Of a stretch of 64,000 nucleotides of DNA, positions 27,701 through 40,066 are shown piece after piece (position 1 is the stretch's first letter; each line of letters begins with the position of its first letter). The stretch covers positions 71,487,801 through 71,551,800 of the forward strand of contig NC_052017.1 of the NCBI RefSeq assembly GCF_015832195.1, written 5' to 3'. Position numbers and translations under genes: made by a program. The DNA is from Motacilla alba alba. Lineage: Eukaryota > Chordata > Aves > Passeriformes > Motacillidae. The notes below the pieces were generated by a model. It was not told the origin of the DNA, did no database searches, and saw only the letters and a list, made by a program, of their open reading frames with translations.

Positions 27701-30700
27701 GGTTCCTGTGCTTACATCTGCATGTCTAGGAAAACATGACCATGTACAGTCAGGAGAACCTGTCATTTTGTAATTCAAGTACATGGGTTCTATTGTCAGC
27801 TGGCATGAATCTCCCACTGTCACTTACAAAGAGCAGTGTTGTCTTAGACTGAGTTCTTGTTTCCTTATATGCTGTTTAAAGGATGACAAAAAGTAACAGG
27901 ACATCATTTCATATATTTTCCTTTCACCAAAAATTCCAGAAGCCCTTAATGGTATTCTTCTGTGTACAAGGGAGTGTTTGCCTGATGTAAAAGAGACTGA
28001 ATGCCAAATACATCAAACAATTCTATTGCAAAAGTGAACAACCTCATGCTGAAAGGAAAGGAAGCACCCATGAATCAGGAAAAAGACATACATGTATGAA
28101 ACGTCTTCTTCTGCCCAAGGCCTAGTTTGTACCCAACACAGGGTATTCATAGTCTATATACCAGACTTGATAGCATTGAGCTTTGCACATGATCTTCCCT
28201 GTTTCGACTTCCAGACATGAAGAATAATGCCCAAAGTTGCCACAGAATCAGATGGTTGCAATTAGACAGTGACAGTAGTTCTGCATTCTTGGAGCAGTCT
28301 CCTCATTTGCATTCCAACTGTAAATGCTGGAAGTCCTTAGAGAAGAAAGCAGATTTTTTTTTCTTTCCCTATCACTGCCTCTACCAATAGCTTTGCAAAC
28401 TCTGTGACAGCACATTTTTTACAATATTTTGGTAGCTTCCCTTCCACCAGGTGTTGTTTTGCCTTGACAAATCTGAAGGTCAGCACTGGGCAGGTGTGAA
28501 GCTGCAAGGGGAATAATTGCTGCAACTGACAGCAAGGAAAGCAGCTCTTCAGTATGGATAAGATTCTAAAGAAGCATCTTGTATGAGCCATGGACAATTG
28601 CATTGAACTCTAAATTACATGACATGAATTTTTGATTTTCCCAAAGTTCTTGAAGTTTGACGTGAGAGAAAGAGCTACCAGGTATTCTCAGTCTTCCATC
28701 TAGTTCAGAAATGCCTTTCATCTCAAATTGGGACATAAGATTGCAAATTCTCTCAATATGACATTTCCAAATTATTTCACTTCAGAAATACACAAGTAGT
28801 CCCATGGCTAGCTTAATTTAGTTAAGAGGAGAGAATTTCTTTTTGACTTGTTTTGATTTTTATAAAACCAGCCATAGATAATGAGGTTTTTGTTGGGTGT
28901 GATAAAGGTTCATAAAATCAAAAACCAAACCAGTTGCTTAGACCAGGTTATTTGACCTTGTCAAAATGAAGTATTTAAAAAAATCTTGTGTAAAAAAATA
29001 ATATCTGTATATTCCAGAAAATGTTTGAGGCAATTGAATCGGTATTCTCCACTGTTAAACCCTTTTATCTGTAAAAGGAGTAGATCAGCTATAAAAAAAG
29101 ACTGAAGTGAAAAACAGTGGTTGTGCAATATTTTCAGAGGGACTGAGAGGTACAGTAGATAAAAATGTAATATCACTGAAGCTGGTGGAAATTATGTCAA
29201 TTACTATAACATGACTCATGTTCTACCCTGTACTTATGAAAATTCAACATTATCTACTTGATGGCCCAGAAAACAGCATCTATATGTACATATCAGCTGA
29301 GGATGCTGTACACTGGAGTGCATCAGCTGGGATTGTGAATATTTCAGTCCAAATGCATAAATTAAGCTTCATTATCTGTATTTTTATTCCATCGTGATAA
29401 GCTATGAACTAAGTCTGATGAGCAATGCCCCTTTATGGCTACTCTGGATGCACAGTGGGTGTACCAGAATGAGATGCTGATTTTATTTGGATTTCTGCCC
29501 TTTTGTCCACAGGACTTCAGTTTTGGCATTGTTTGTCTTTGCTGCAAAGTTCATTTCTGTTTCAGCATCTGCTCATGGACAGGAGTCTGCTCCTCTTTCT
29601 TTAGAGTACATCTATTGTTTTTTCACCACTGTACATGTGTGTTTGTTGCTCCTGCTTGCTTTCTGCAACATCTATGCTCTTTCTTCTCATGTCTGCCATA
29701 CCAGACCCATTTACATGTAGCCAGGCCTCTGCCTCAAGCATTTAATTTGTTCTAGTAAGGAATGGTCTTCATTTTCATTCTAAATTAATTTCCTTTTTAC
29801 ACAGATCTGTTGTGATAATCCTACCTTTTCTACTGTATTGTATTCAAATTATAAATGTAGAAACAAGACAATGAGGAAAGAAGAAAGGTCAAAACCAAAA
29901 AAATAAATTGATTTCCTAGCATCTTAAGATTTTTTTTCAGTCTACTTCTGGTGAGAGCTAGGTGTGGGGGAAGTTTCTTGTATCCTATTTATCGTTGAGT
30001 CATTTGTCATTTATAAGTAGTCATAAAGCTTCTCACAAGAATTCAGCTGCATCACAAATCCTACTGATATTACGTGGAAATAATTAATCAAATCTTGGCA
30101 CAAATACTTGAAAATAAAAAGAAAATATCTATTCTTCATTGTAATTTTTGCTTTTTTAATCCTTTTGGAGTTTTTTTTTGTTTGTTTGGTTTTTTTTTGT
30201 TGTTTTTTTGTTTTGTTTTGTTTTTTTTTTTACTTGTTTATCATTAGAAATTATGCCCTACAACTTCTGGATAAATATCACAGAATTAAAAGCCTTCTGG
30301 AATACTTTCTCCAGGATTTTTTTTTCTAGAGAAGCTATTTCTTACTGCAAGGTGCAGTGATGTTGTACAAGTAAAGTTTTCATGCAGCACCAGATGCTTC
30401 AAGTGCTCATGTAACTCTAAGTGCATCTGAGGTTTGCTCCAAGAGATAACAGAAGTGCACCAACCATAATTTTCTCTTTAAATAGCCCCTGCTCACAAAG
30501 GAAACTACCTGAGATAACAAATAAGTCTCAGAGATCACACTGTAAACCAAAGAAATAGCCTCTTGGGCTGAGTGCTACTTAGTCATGCAAAGGATGATTT
30601 CAGATAAATAACTCTCATCTACTGATGCTATTTGCACTAAAATGCTGGAATGTTGTGGCTACATCTATGGTAGTAAACTGGAGGGTGCTAGGGCTTGTTT

Positions 30701-31673
30701 TCTTGTTCCCACATTAGCTGGCACAGTGTGGAACCCTTCCCATTGCTAAGTTCTCTTATCTGCAAGGAATCCTTCTAACAATTAAGCTACCAGCTGGGGA
30801 CAAGTGGAGAAAAGTCCTTGTTTTGTGCTGGCTCCCACATTTTACCCAAGAAATTTTTTGGAAAGGCTTCATTTGGTGGGCCAAATATATGCTAATGACT
30901 GTTCAGTTATGAAAAAATATAAGCAAAGAAATTCCCAAGAGCACCACTTTGTTTATTAGAATATATGTTCCTTATATTCTAAAATAAAAGATCTGTTTTC
31001 AGAGAAAGTGTTTCTTAGCATAAGCTCTCCATTCCAAAAGTTGCCTTTTAAAGTCTCCTTCCCCTTTATATATTGTCTGCAGAGAGCAAATAGCAATAAG
31101 TTCTCATGAAAAACATTGTACTTGCTATTCCTTATGCTATATGATATGTGCAATTTTACCTATGTATCTTTAGAGGCTTCTGAAAAAGAAAAGCAGCCTG
31201 AAGTCTGCTGGGAATATGCTAATTAAGAGATGTGATTGAAATGTTAATGAAGACATTCTAAGACTGACAAAGGAAGATGTCTTAATATTCCACAGGACCA
31301 TGAGGTCTTTCATTGCCCAGTCACAGCAGAGAAAAATCAAATTGAAATAGGAGTAGTCCCTGTCCATTATTGGCTAAGAGTCTGCCCTGTGTCTCTAATA
31401 TTTGCAGTCAACAGTGGCAGAAAGCTAAAACAGAGCTCTGGTAGTTCTCCTGATCATGCCAGATCAGAGACAAACTTTTGAGGGTAATTAGTAAACCTCA
31501 AACGCTTGTAACAATGAATTGTTAGCAGCAGCCTTAGAATTTTATTTTTCTTTTAAGCGGTTTGTATCTTTGTTCTGTTCACACAGATCTTTGTTTTAAG
31601 TAAACATGCCATTTAAATCTTGTCTGGAAATAACATGGACAACCTGACAAAACATTACACTTTTAAAAAACAA
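24706..31673. other. Non-genic AT-rich stretch
   Basis: No gene is recognised. It holds poly-T or T/TTTTG low-complexity DNA at 30171-30231 and a T-rich run near 26972-26995. Open frames include a 106-codon plus frame at 29435-29755 that overlaps a second, equally unremarkable frame, which argues for chance. The segments around 26300-26620 and 31390-31640 are complex, repeat-free sequence and might include conserved non-coding elements, but this cannot be tested here. Confidence 0.55.
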
Positions 31674-32093
31674 AATCACAGAAACACATAGTCACAGAAT
31701 GGGTAAAGCTGGAAGGCACCACAGCAGATCATTGACCCAACCTCTGTGCTCAACCAGGGTCATCCTAGAAATCATCACACATGATTGTGTTTAGGTAGTT
31801 TTTGAATATCTCCAGTGAGGGAGACTCCACAACCTCCCTGGGCAAACTGTTCAGTGCTTGGTCACCTACACAGTGAAGAAATTCTTTGTCGCATTCAGGT
31901 GGAACTTCCTGTGATCAGTTTCTGCACATCTGTCTCTTGTTCTTTTGCTTGGCACCACCGAGAAGAACCTGGATGAATCCTCCTGACACCCTCCCTTCAG
32001 ACACTTACAGATATGGATGGGGCTACCTCTCAATTGTCTCTTCTGAAGACTGAACAGGACCAGCTCCCTCAGTCTTCCCTTGAAAGTTAGGTA

Positions 32094-32630
32094 CTACAGT
32101 CCCCTAATCATCTTTGTCACCCTCCACTGAACCTGCTCCAGGAACTCCCTGTCTCCCTTGTACTGAGGAGCCCAGAACCGGACACAGCACTCCAGATGTG
32201 GCCTCACTAAGGCTGAGCAGAGGGGCTGGATGACCTCCCTTGATCTGCTGGCAACAATGCTCTTCCCAATGTACTCCAGGATATCTTTGGCCTTCTTGGC
32301 CACAAGGACACACTGCTGGCTCATGGCCAGCTTGTTTTCCACCAGGAACCACCACCCCCGGTTCTTCTCTGCTTTCCAACAGGTCAGACCCAGCTTGTGC
32401 TGGTCCATGGGGTTATTCTTCCTCAGGTGCAGGATGCTGCATTTTCCTTTGCTGAATTTCAAAAGGTTCCACTGCCCATCTCTCCAACTTGTTGAGGTCC
32501 CTCTGAGGGGCTGCACAGCCCTCTGGGGTATTGGCCACCCCTCCCAGCTTTGTGCCATCAGTGAACTTGCTGAGGAGGCACCTGCCCCTTCATCCAAGTC
32601 ACTGATGAGTATGTTCAACAAAGTATTCAA
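32094..32630 (-). pseudogene. CR1 ORF2 fragment: end of reverse transcriptase domain
   Basis: This is the longest open stretch inside the CR1 copy, 178 codons. It ends at a TAG that interrupts the ancestral frame, which continues beyond it with RLRELVLFSL. The known CR1 ORF2 protein has an endonuclease followed by a reverse transcriptase with a long conserved C-terminal tail. Visible landmarks in the tail are KGKCSILHL, MSQQCVLVAKKAK, SRSREVIQPL and ALVRPHLECCVRFWAPQYKG. The first 30 or so codons are out of the ancestral frame: the degraded active-site region (KFTDGTKLGG) is read in another frame just upstream, so a small indel lies near 32540. There is no start context and no expectation of expression. 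Frames on the opposite strand here are shadows. Confidence 0.93.
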
Positions 32631-32870
32631 TCCTGGGGAACACCTCTAAGGGCAGGTCTCGTGTGATGCTTGTAACATGTCTCTGGGATCTGCTGTTCCA
32701 CCTTTCTGTCCACTCATCCAGTCCATGCTTCCTGATTTGCCTATGAGGACGTTGTGAGAGACAAGTGGTATTCTTGAATTGGGAGGAAGTGATCCTTGAG
32801 TATCAACCAGTCTCTTGGACCCCTGTTCCCTGCAGGACCTGTTCTCCTGGGATTGTTCCCAGATGATCCC

Positions 32871-33250
32871 TTAAGAGGCTAAAATTAACTCTCCTGCAGT
32901 CCATAGGTACAATCTTGCTGCTCTGCATCCTCCTCCCTCAATACTGAGCTCCACAGCTCCACAGTCACAATTGCTACAGCCAAGGCTGCCCCAAACATTC
33001 ACATCCCCAACAAGCCTTACCTGTTTGCTAGTATAAGGCTGATCCTTGTGGGATCCTCCACTACCCATGTCAGAAAGTCATCAGTGCTTTCCAGGAACCT
33101 CCCTGGAGTGTTTGTACTTTGCTTTCTTACTTCTCCAGCAGATGACAGGGTATCAAAGTCTCCCACAAGAACCAGGGACTGTGACTTTAATGCTGCTTCA
33201 AGCTGCTTGGATTGAACATCTTTTGTGTTGTTCAGTACCTGAATACAGTT
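32871..33250 (-). pseudogene. CR1 ORF2 fragment: C-terminal half of endonuclease domain
   Basis: Two overlapping minus-strand frames together cover the later half of the ancestral CR1 endonuclease. The 5' piece has QLEAALKSQSLVLVGDFD followed by GRFLESTDDFLTWVVEDPTR. The next piece continues as LVGDVNVWGSLGCSNC in a different frame, showing at least one indel near 33010-33060. The family's GDFN metal-site motif reads GDFD, and the SDH motif reads SNC, losing the histidine. Its position relative to the RT remnant (upstream on the same strand) matches the family order. The 5' boundary beyond about 33250 is too diverged to place. Confidence 0.85.
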
Positions 33251-33260
33251 ATATACAGCA

Positions 33261-36200
33261 CTCAGATGGCAAAAAAGGAGGACCTCCACTGAGTTACACG
33301 AGTTTAGGAGCTGGTAATGCAGTTTTCTAGTAGAGGATCTGTTTAAAATCAGTACTAACAGACACAGGTGTTTTTGGCAAAGAGGATCTTAGTGAGAGAG
33401 TATTGAGATTGGTAGCTTTAAAAATGCACTCACATTAATTTGTCTATGTAGCAGAGGTTCCTGCAAATCTTACGTATTGGGCTTCTCTGTGGCTTTGGGG
33501 GAGCTTGCCAATTTTAGTTACTGAAATTAAGGAAGACATAATTTTATCTGCTCTGTGAGGCTGTCCTAGCAGTCTTGAACTGCATCTCTGCCAATTGCAT
33601 CTCTAAGGTGACCTGTTAAGGCTGACAATTCAAAGTCCAGGCTACAAATATTTTAAGGAAAGCATGGTTTTTCAGACTACACCTAGTGCAGGCTATGGGC
33701 TAAAACCCCACTAATATTTCAACCTGGTTAGTTGTGCTTTTGGTGTTCATCTTTCAGTTTAATTTCATGCAAAAGGAATGTATATTCAGTCAACCTTAGA
33801 CTGCTACATAGAGTGAAACAAATGATGTGGGAAATGGGAATGGTTAAACTATTTTCTTCAAAACCACGCTCCTGATCTGAACTAAGCCACCAAGATGAAC
33901 ACACTCTGTCCTTGAACTGTTGTGAAAATATAGTTTCGAAATTTATCAGAGATGTCATGGGGATTTTGATGTCATTATTCATTAAAATGAACAGAAACAG
34001 GGGACCTAAATAGTTTAGAAAAATAATTCTAAACCAACCATAATGTCCTTTACAGTCTTAAATCTCTCTTTGGAACCTTCCAAATAATAAGTGAAATATG
34101 AACCAAAAAAAAAAAAAAAATCCAATTTTTTAGTAATACAATTACAGGAAAAAAGTACTAAATCAAATACAGTCAAACTAATGTTCTTCTATCTGTCATT
34201 TAAAATTAACAGATACTAGTATTTATTTGCTTGTAGCACTGAGATTTTTGGTTGGTTCATTGAACTGAGTGTAGATTTTTGTTGCACTTCTTTGCTTTCA
34301 ATTCTTTATGTAGTTGACCTTTCTGGCACAGCAGTTTGGGACCACCACTGATGAAATGTTATTAATATCTTAGCACAGCTACATTAATAATCCAGAGGAA
34401 ACACAGCTAAACATGCTCCTTCCAGCTTGCTCAGTGACTTAGCACCACTGGTGTGCACAGCTTGTGGAGGTGACCTGTTTTCAGCAGGAGGCCTGGATAC
34501 ATTCATTCCCCATGGTGAAGGAAAGGTGATTCTTTTGGCTACATCCGCTTGGACTGACACCATATTCGAGGCAGAAGCTGTTTCTCAGCTCAAATTTTGT
34601 GAGCTCAGGGTAGCTGACTTTGCTGGAACATCAGTTGCAGTGGATGCTCTATTCCTCTGGAAACTCAGCGTCAGATTTACACAGACCTTTACACAGACCT
34701 TTACCTGAGTGACTGGACAGTTTAGAGGATGCACTGAAAGAGGTCTGAAAACTGCACACAGATTGTCTGGCAAGGCCAGTGAGAGAGCACTGAGTGTTCT
34801 GCTTTCCAGTCCTTTTTCCAGATTGCAGGACGGATTACTTCATCTTAATAGCTCAGATGAACTGTTAATATTATTAACATTTATTAACCCCTCTTGCAGA
34901 CTGTTAATTAAATAATGCAGAGTCAAACCTTAATTCCTTCGGTGCTGACTAAATATCTCTTCCACTTGACACAATTTCATTTATCATTACCCTGTGTCCC
35001 TTGTGTTTAATTTTCAGATGAACTAAGTGACTGTATATGGTACTTAAGATACCACATTAAAAACAGCTGTGAACATAACAAACATAAGCAGGGTTACCAA
35101 GAGTTGTCACGGTGAAGCCAACAAACAAACCTGACTGTAGGAAATTGAGTTCTCAAAAGTGTGAGGAAAGAACCTTGAGTAAGTCTGTCTTTTAATTTAA
35201 ACTTATGAAGAATAGCAGCTAATAAGCCTTTGCTGAAATGTGGCAATGTTCTCTACATGTGACAGGTTTAAGTTTACACATAAATGCTGGAGCAAATGGA
35301 TGAACTGGTTGCCCAAAGTGTGATCCTAAGTTATGGTAACCCTTTACACCAGCTTGACTTTCTACTATATTATGCTGCTGTGAGCCCTACGAGAGCTGAA
35401 GGAATGATTTGATGAATGGGCTTTTGAAGCAGTTAAGTTAATGCTCCCATAAACCTTGGGGAAGTATGCAAATGAGTTATTCTTCTGGATGCTGATAAAA
35501 AGCACTATTAATAAATAGAGAATAATTGTTTGGCAAGCAAGATAACCTTTTCCGTGGTTGTTGGTATGCAATAAACAATATCAGAAGTTTAAAAATCCCC
35601 GTAACAGGAGCACTGGGAGAGTGGTGCATCCATCTCTGTAATTTTGCAGTGTTTTCCAGAGCTGGCTTTAAGGGTCAGCAATGGTAAAGAAAGAGAAAAT
35701 ATGTTCAAAGATGAATAAAATCTGCCTCCTAGCTAATCAGCTTCTCATCTCTCCTTTCATAGGTCTATCTTTTCCCTGTCTATTTTGTCCCAGATGTGAT
35801 CCTTGGGATCATGATTTTTGGTACTGAGGGTAGAAGGGAGGGAGAAAAAATAGAAAACTGGTAATGTTCATCCAACAAAATAGAAGATTATTGCAAAGCA
35901 ATGACATTTTTCCTTTTCTTTCACAAATGTTACTGGAGAAAGCTTTCCCACCCCAAAAGTAAAAATACGTGTAGTGAAATACTGAGAGAAATACTGCACA
36001 AGAGCAGATCTTGTTGCGTTGGTGTATCTCACTATTCAAGATGGAAAAGGGCAAAGCAGACTTTCTTCATCTCTATAAATAACATGCTGCTTTTTATGTG
36101 TGTTAAAAGATTTACAGAATCCTTTCTTTTGGCACTTGGTCACTCTGACTGGCAGTAGAAACACAGGAAATTCATGAACAAAGAATCAGAGGAGAAGAAA

Positions 36201-36762
36201 AATGGCTCTGCAGTTCTACTGGGATCCATTACCATGGCTGTTTGGCCTCTCACACATTAAGTAATGTTTCTTGATTTTGTTTTCCCTTTATGGCCAATAC
36301 TTGCACAGTGAACACAGAGTGCAGGAAAGACAGCCAAGTGTTCAGAAATTAAGGAAAATTTAGTTTTGACCCATGAGTTATCTAGACCTTGCCTTAGTGT
36401 TTCTAGCCAATCCCAAAGTGCTTCAGTTTTCTACACTAAAGCTCTTGCAGTTGCTGAAATGGAGGCAAATCAAAACAGATCCTGTGGGCACAAGAACAAG
36501 TGCACTGCTACATGAAATTCCTTATTTACTACCTAAGGCATGGATTTGATATTAGAACTGATAGCGACATTTTAAAATAACTTGTGTATAGATTTTTAAA
36601 GTATATTTTTAAGTTAAAGAATACATTTCAGAAAAATGTAGCAATGATATCCAAAATGCTTTTTAATTTTGCCTTTTGTTTTTTAGATGTTGACCCCTTC
36701 CTTCCTTTATGGAATTCAATGCCCTTTTCATTATTAGAGTTTAGTAAGATATGCAATACCCC
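33261..36762. other. Non-genic stretch
   Basis: No gene is recognised. It contains an A-run at about 34109-34123, a 13-bp-period repeat ttacacagacctt at 34676-34703, and AT-rich complex sequence at 34800-35050 and 35380-35580. Those last two are dense in TTAAT and ATTAA words and might be conserved non-coding DNA, although a single perfect octamer (ATGCAAAT, 35466-35473) is no more than chance would give. Open frames of 60-94 codons lack motifs. Confidence 0.55.
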
Positions 36763-36800
36763 AGGAAAGGAAGGGAAGGGAAGGCAAGGCAAGGCAAGGC
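36763..36800 (+). repeat. Pentanucleotide microsatellite (GGAAG / AAGGC)n
   Basis: A short compound array of about seven pentamers: ggaaa/ggaag/ggaag units pass directly into three to four aaggc units. The switch from GGAAG to AAGGC by one base change that has then spread is typical of slippage. The open frame crossing it (RQGKARHVQ and neighbours) is low complexity and is not a gene. Confidence 0.85.
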
Positions 36801-38396
36801 ATGTTCAAAGGAAGGCTCAGGGTTGCAGCCATCATAAAGGCTGCAAAATTGCTTTTTATTAGGAAAAAAAAATAGAAGAAGTCATGTAAAACTTTTCCTG
36901 TTACAGTGACATTATAATTTGATGATTTGCACTTGGTTATGTGATTGTGAGCTGTCTCTCCTGGTCATTTCCAGCCTATATCTTAACCAGACTTGATGCT
37001 ATTAACAAGACGATTAAATTTTTTTACTCCTGTACTCTCTACCATTGCTTCTTTCAAACAAATTTTACTGGAATTCATATTAGCAGATTTTCTTTTCCAC
37101 TATAATTTTTTTAAAAAATTGAATATTATACAACAATTATTTGGAATGTACAATTATATACACAGGAAAAGTATGAAAATTAGTGAGACCATCTCCTTAC
37201 CAATAACTGAAAAACATTTTTCCTCTAACCTAGACCAGCTACATGGTATATAGTGGTCACATATTTTATATTGCATTCTGTTCAACTGTATGTTTTCTTA
37301 TCAAAATCCAGTCATGAAGTCTGTCCACAGAGTACAGTGTGACTTGATTAAAAATGACAGTGAAATAATCTCTCTTTACCTATAGTGAGTGTGATTATGA
37401 GCTGTTCCTCTCAATTTCTCTTTCTTGGCCTTCTGAACATCTTTTTGACTGATTTTTCTGAGTTGTACAATTAATTTTTCATTCATTGCATTCAAGCACC
37501 CCACATAACAAACAAAAAGAAGAAAATCCCATTGTTCTGTCAAATGCATTTTCTAGGAATTCAGTGGGCACTGGGTGGTCTCACTGAGACCCCATCTGGG
37601 CTGCACAGACCTTAACACCAGACAGCAAGTGTGTCCCTGCCACGAAGTAACTACAGGGACTTTGGGAGCTGCGGGAAAGGAATTCCCATCTTTCCTGTGG
37701 GCACAGTACTGCACCTTTAGCTGTTCCCTTAAACAAAGGTAACCTGGCAGCAGCAAGGCTGATGAGTTCAGCAGGGACAACATGGGAAACAAAGCTAAAA
37801 CAGAACAGTAGGTTTCAGCCAGTAAAAATGCCTGGGAAAGAAGTGGGGTTGGGAGATCTGGGAAATGGGACTGTTGCTTGTGACTCAGTTTGTGTGTTAC
37901 CGAAAGAAATTATTTCACCCTTATTTGTCCTAATCTGGAGAAAACATGCTTATCTTTGTGATTCCATGAAAACTCACTGTTTCCAGCACAAGAAGACACT
38001 ACTGCCTCAGATTTACACAGCCATGAATATATGTTTTTGAGAAATCATAGATATTTAAAGTAAAAATATTCTAAGATTGTCGGGTGTAAATATTGGAGTT
38101 ATGTTGATTCACCACAGATGATATATTAGTCTTTTTTACTATTATTTTTTATTTTTTAAACTAGCAGCACTTTTAATTCAAGTGACATGACAAGAAGATT
38201 GAATTTTTCCCATACAATTCTTACTTTTGTAGTTGCTCTTATTTCCTGTCTTTCTCTGCATTTAAGGAAGCAAGAATCAGGTTTACATCACAAAATATAT
38301 TATTTTTTTATGATCATTTTGCCATGATTAGTTAGTCTTTGTTGTAAACTTTTAAATTTAAGTACCTGATTTCCTTATTTAATGAAATTACCTTAT
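36801..38396. other. Non-genic stretch
   Basis: No gene is recognised. About 37555-37780 is somewhat GC-richer than its flanks and carries short overlapping frames on both strands (79 and 92 codons) without recognisable content. About 38100-38396 becomes strongly AT-rich as it approaches the repeat cluster. Confidence 0.5.
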
Positions 38397-38447
38397 TACC
38401 TTATTTCATTAAATACCTTATTTCATGAAATACCGGATTTCATATTT
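38397..38447 (+). repeat. 17-bp tandem repeat, three copies
   Basis: Units begin at 38397, 38414 and 38431. The first two, TACCTTATTTCATTAAA and TACCTTATTTCATGAAA, differ at one base. The third begins TACCGGATTTCAT and is more diverged. A partial related word (ttacctta) precedes the array. It marks the left edge of a 2.4-kb segment with several small rearrangements. Confidence 0.85.
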
Positions 38448-38725
38448 TAAAATGAACATTGTTTAATATATGTAGATTACAAACTTCAAAAGATTATTAT
38501 TTACAAAATGAGTAAGATTACTTTTAAAATGTATTAGAAATATGGCCTTACAAATGCTCAATTCAGGTTATTTTAAAATACAAATATCTCTGGATGCATT
38601 CCACTGTCTAGAACTAATTCCATTCAAGCAAATTAAATATGTACAATTTGCCTTCCATGAAAATTAAGAGAAACTTACATCTTGTTAAGTATTTCTGATA
38701 TGACTGCTGACTTTTACTGGATGTC

Positions 38726-38775
38726 TTGTTTAAGCACCTGCTTAAACAAAATAGTTCTCACCATGTGAGAACTAT
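38726..38775. repeat. Two adjacent perfect inverted repeats (twin hairpins)
   Basis: Hairpin 1 has 11-bp arms at 38726-38736 and 38739-38749 (TTGTTTAAGCA / TGCTTAAACAA) and only two loop bases. Hairpin 2 follows after a single base, with 11-bp arms at 38751-38761 and 38765-38775 (ATAGTTCTCAC / GTGAGAACTAT) and a 3-base loop. All 22 pairs are perfect. The short loops favour cruciform extrusion in DNA, or replication-slippage origin, rather than a microRNA precursor, whose loops and arms are longer. No terminator role is expected in a vertebrate genome. Confidence 0.9.
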
Positions 38776-39968
38776 CTCGTTGCCTACCTGCTAAAGCGAT
38801 TTTTAATATTAGTTACTTGCAGTCTGTAGGATTGAGTCTAATCCTCGATTTTTTTTTTTTATCTCTATCTCACTGCCTACATTAAAAGTAGACTATGAAA
38901 TCTGGCCATTTCAGCTTGTACAAGCAAAAACCAGTTGGTTGATCACAAAAAAGAAAAAAAAGAAAAACTTAGAGAAATTTGGCTTAGTTACTGATGCAGA
39001 GGGATGAAACTTCCATTGCTTGAAGAAGATATGTTGAGAAAGTACTGTATAGTGCCTATACAGTAACCCCACAAATACAATAGAATGTTAATGGAATATG
39101 GAATTAGAATAATATAGAGTTAGAATAGGCCTAGAGCTAGCTGTACGGTGATAAATAAATCCCAGAAAACGCTTATCTGGAGCCATCCTTTTTCTTATCA
39201 GGATTTTGAAAAAATGCTTCACCATGATTTCAGGCATACCTTAGCTGTAGTGACAATCATCTTTCTTTTGCTTTTCCAATATTTCTCTTCTTATAGCTGC
39301 TAATTAAAATTTAGAAGAAATTTAAAAAAAGGAGAAGTAATTACAAGCTTATTCATCTTTCCTCCTTGATTCTGAAAGTTGGAAGAAATTATCAAATATT
39401 CAGAGATAACTTTATTTCTATCTATTTTCCATCAGTCACCAAAATTCTTCTGAAAACATGAGAGAAAAGATGGTAGAAAATGTCAGTTTTATCTCGCAAG
39501 CTGTGGTGGTTTAGTGGCATGCTGATTTAGTGAAGAAAGAGAAGTTAATTCTAAGTATTTGGCTGTATTATCAAAACAGTTTTTGTGCTTTGGTTTTCAG
39601 AGATTTTTGAGGTAATTAGGTCACAAAACAAAGCAGTATGATCAAGACCTCTATTTGGATGCAGTTAGAGTCTAGCATAAAGTCTTGAAGAGTACAGAGA
39701 ATGTGTTTTACAGATCATAAGTTTATGCAAATGGCACTGTATGCAAGTATTTTTTAATAATAAAGCAGGAGGTCTGTAATTTTTGCATCAGAATTAAGAG
39801 CTGTTCATCTAATGCTAAAAACTTTACCTTTCAAAGATGGTTTCCTTTGATCTTGAACCCTGAGATTGAAATTGTACATGATAAGAATTTAATATTTAAG
39901 ATTTTAATTATTTAAGGCTTTCTTATTTTTAAATTTTCTGGACAGTGTATCTCAGGAGCATGTAACTT
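38776..39968. other. Non-genic AT-rich stretch
   Basis: No gene is recognised. It contains a T-run at about 38850-38860, an A-rich run near 38947-38966, and otherwise ordinary AT-rich sequence with no long open frames. Confidence 0.6.
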
Positions 39969-40066
39969 TGAAATGTTACACCAATTGATTAGCATTAGCT
40001 CAAGTAAAAATACTGAATGAAATGTTACACCAATTGATTAGCATTAGCTCAAGTAAAAATACTGAA
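39969..40066 (+). repeat. Perfect 49-bp tandem duplication
   Basis: Copy 1 is 39969-40017 and copy 2 is 40018-40066. I find no mismatch between them over all 49 bases (unit starts TGAAATGTTACACCAATTGA and ends ATACTGAA). The junction repeats the three-base word tga, as expected from slippage. Lack of divergence in neutral-looking DNA implies a recent duplication, or an assembly artefact. The unit has no coding frame of note. Confidence 0.95.

Larger units (their letters stand above)
31674..33260 (-). mobile_element. CR1 LINE, internally deleted copy with endonuclease and RT remnants
   Basis: A non-LTR retrotransposon of the avian CR1 family lies on the minus strand. Its 3' end is at the left, with degenerate octamer repeats (aatcacagaaacacatagtcacagaat on plus). 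Reading 5' to 3' on minus, about 33250-32780 encodes the C-terminal part of the ORF2 apurinic-like endonuclease: SLVLVGDFD, where GDFN is usual, at about 33152-33175, and GSLGCSNC, where the catalytic motif is normally SDH, at about 32967-32990. After a junction near 32765-32780 the sequence jumps to the late reverse transcriptase and C-terminal region. That part includes KFTDGT, where KFADDT is typical (32551-32568), then MSQQC, SRSREVI and VRPHLECCVRFWAPQY, and after an in-frame TAG near 32096 also RLRELVLFSLQKRQLRG. The RT fingers and most of the palm are missing. Both catalytic motifs are altered, so the copy is dead. Confidence 0.96.

Noticed and set aside
30108..30360. Phe/Val/Leu-rich plus frames resembling a membrane protein
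   Set aside because: They are a translation of the poly-T/TTTTG tract at 30171-30231.
32230..32649. 139-codon plus-strand frame
   Set aside because: It is antisense to the CR1 ORF2 remnant. The minus strand shows the recognisable RT tail, so this is a shadow.
35466..35473. Perfect POU octamer ATGCAAAT as evidence of an enhancer
   Set aside because: An 8-mer is expected a few times by chance in an AT-rich 64-kb window, and other copies (for example the reverse form at 2702-2709) occur.
38726..38775. MicroRNA precursor
   Set aside because: Stems are only 11 bp with 2-3-base loops, too short for a Drosha/Dicer substrate.
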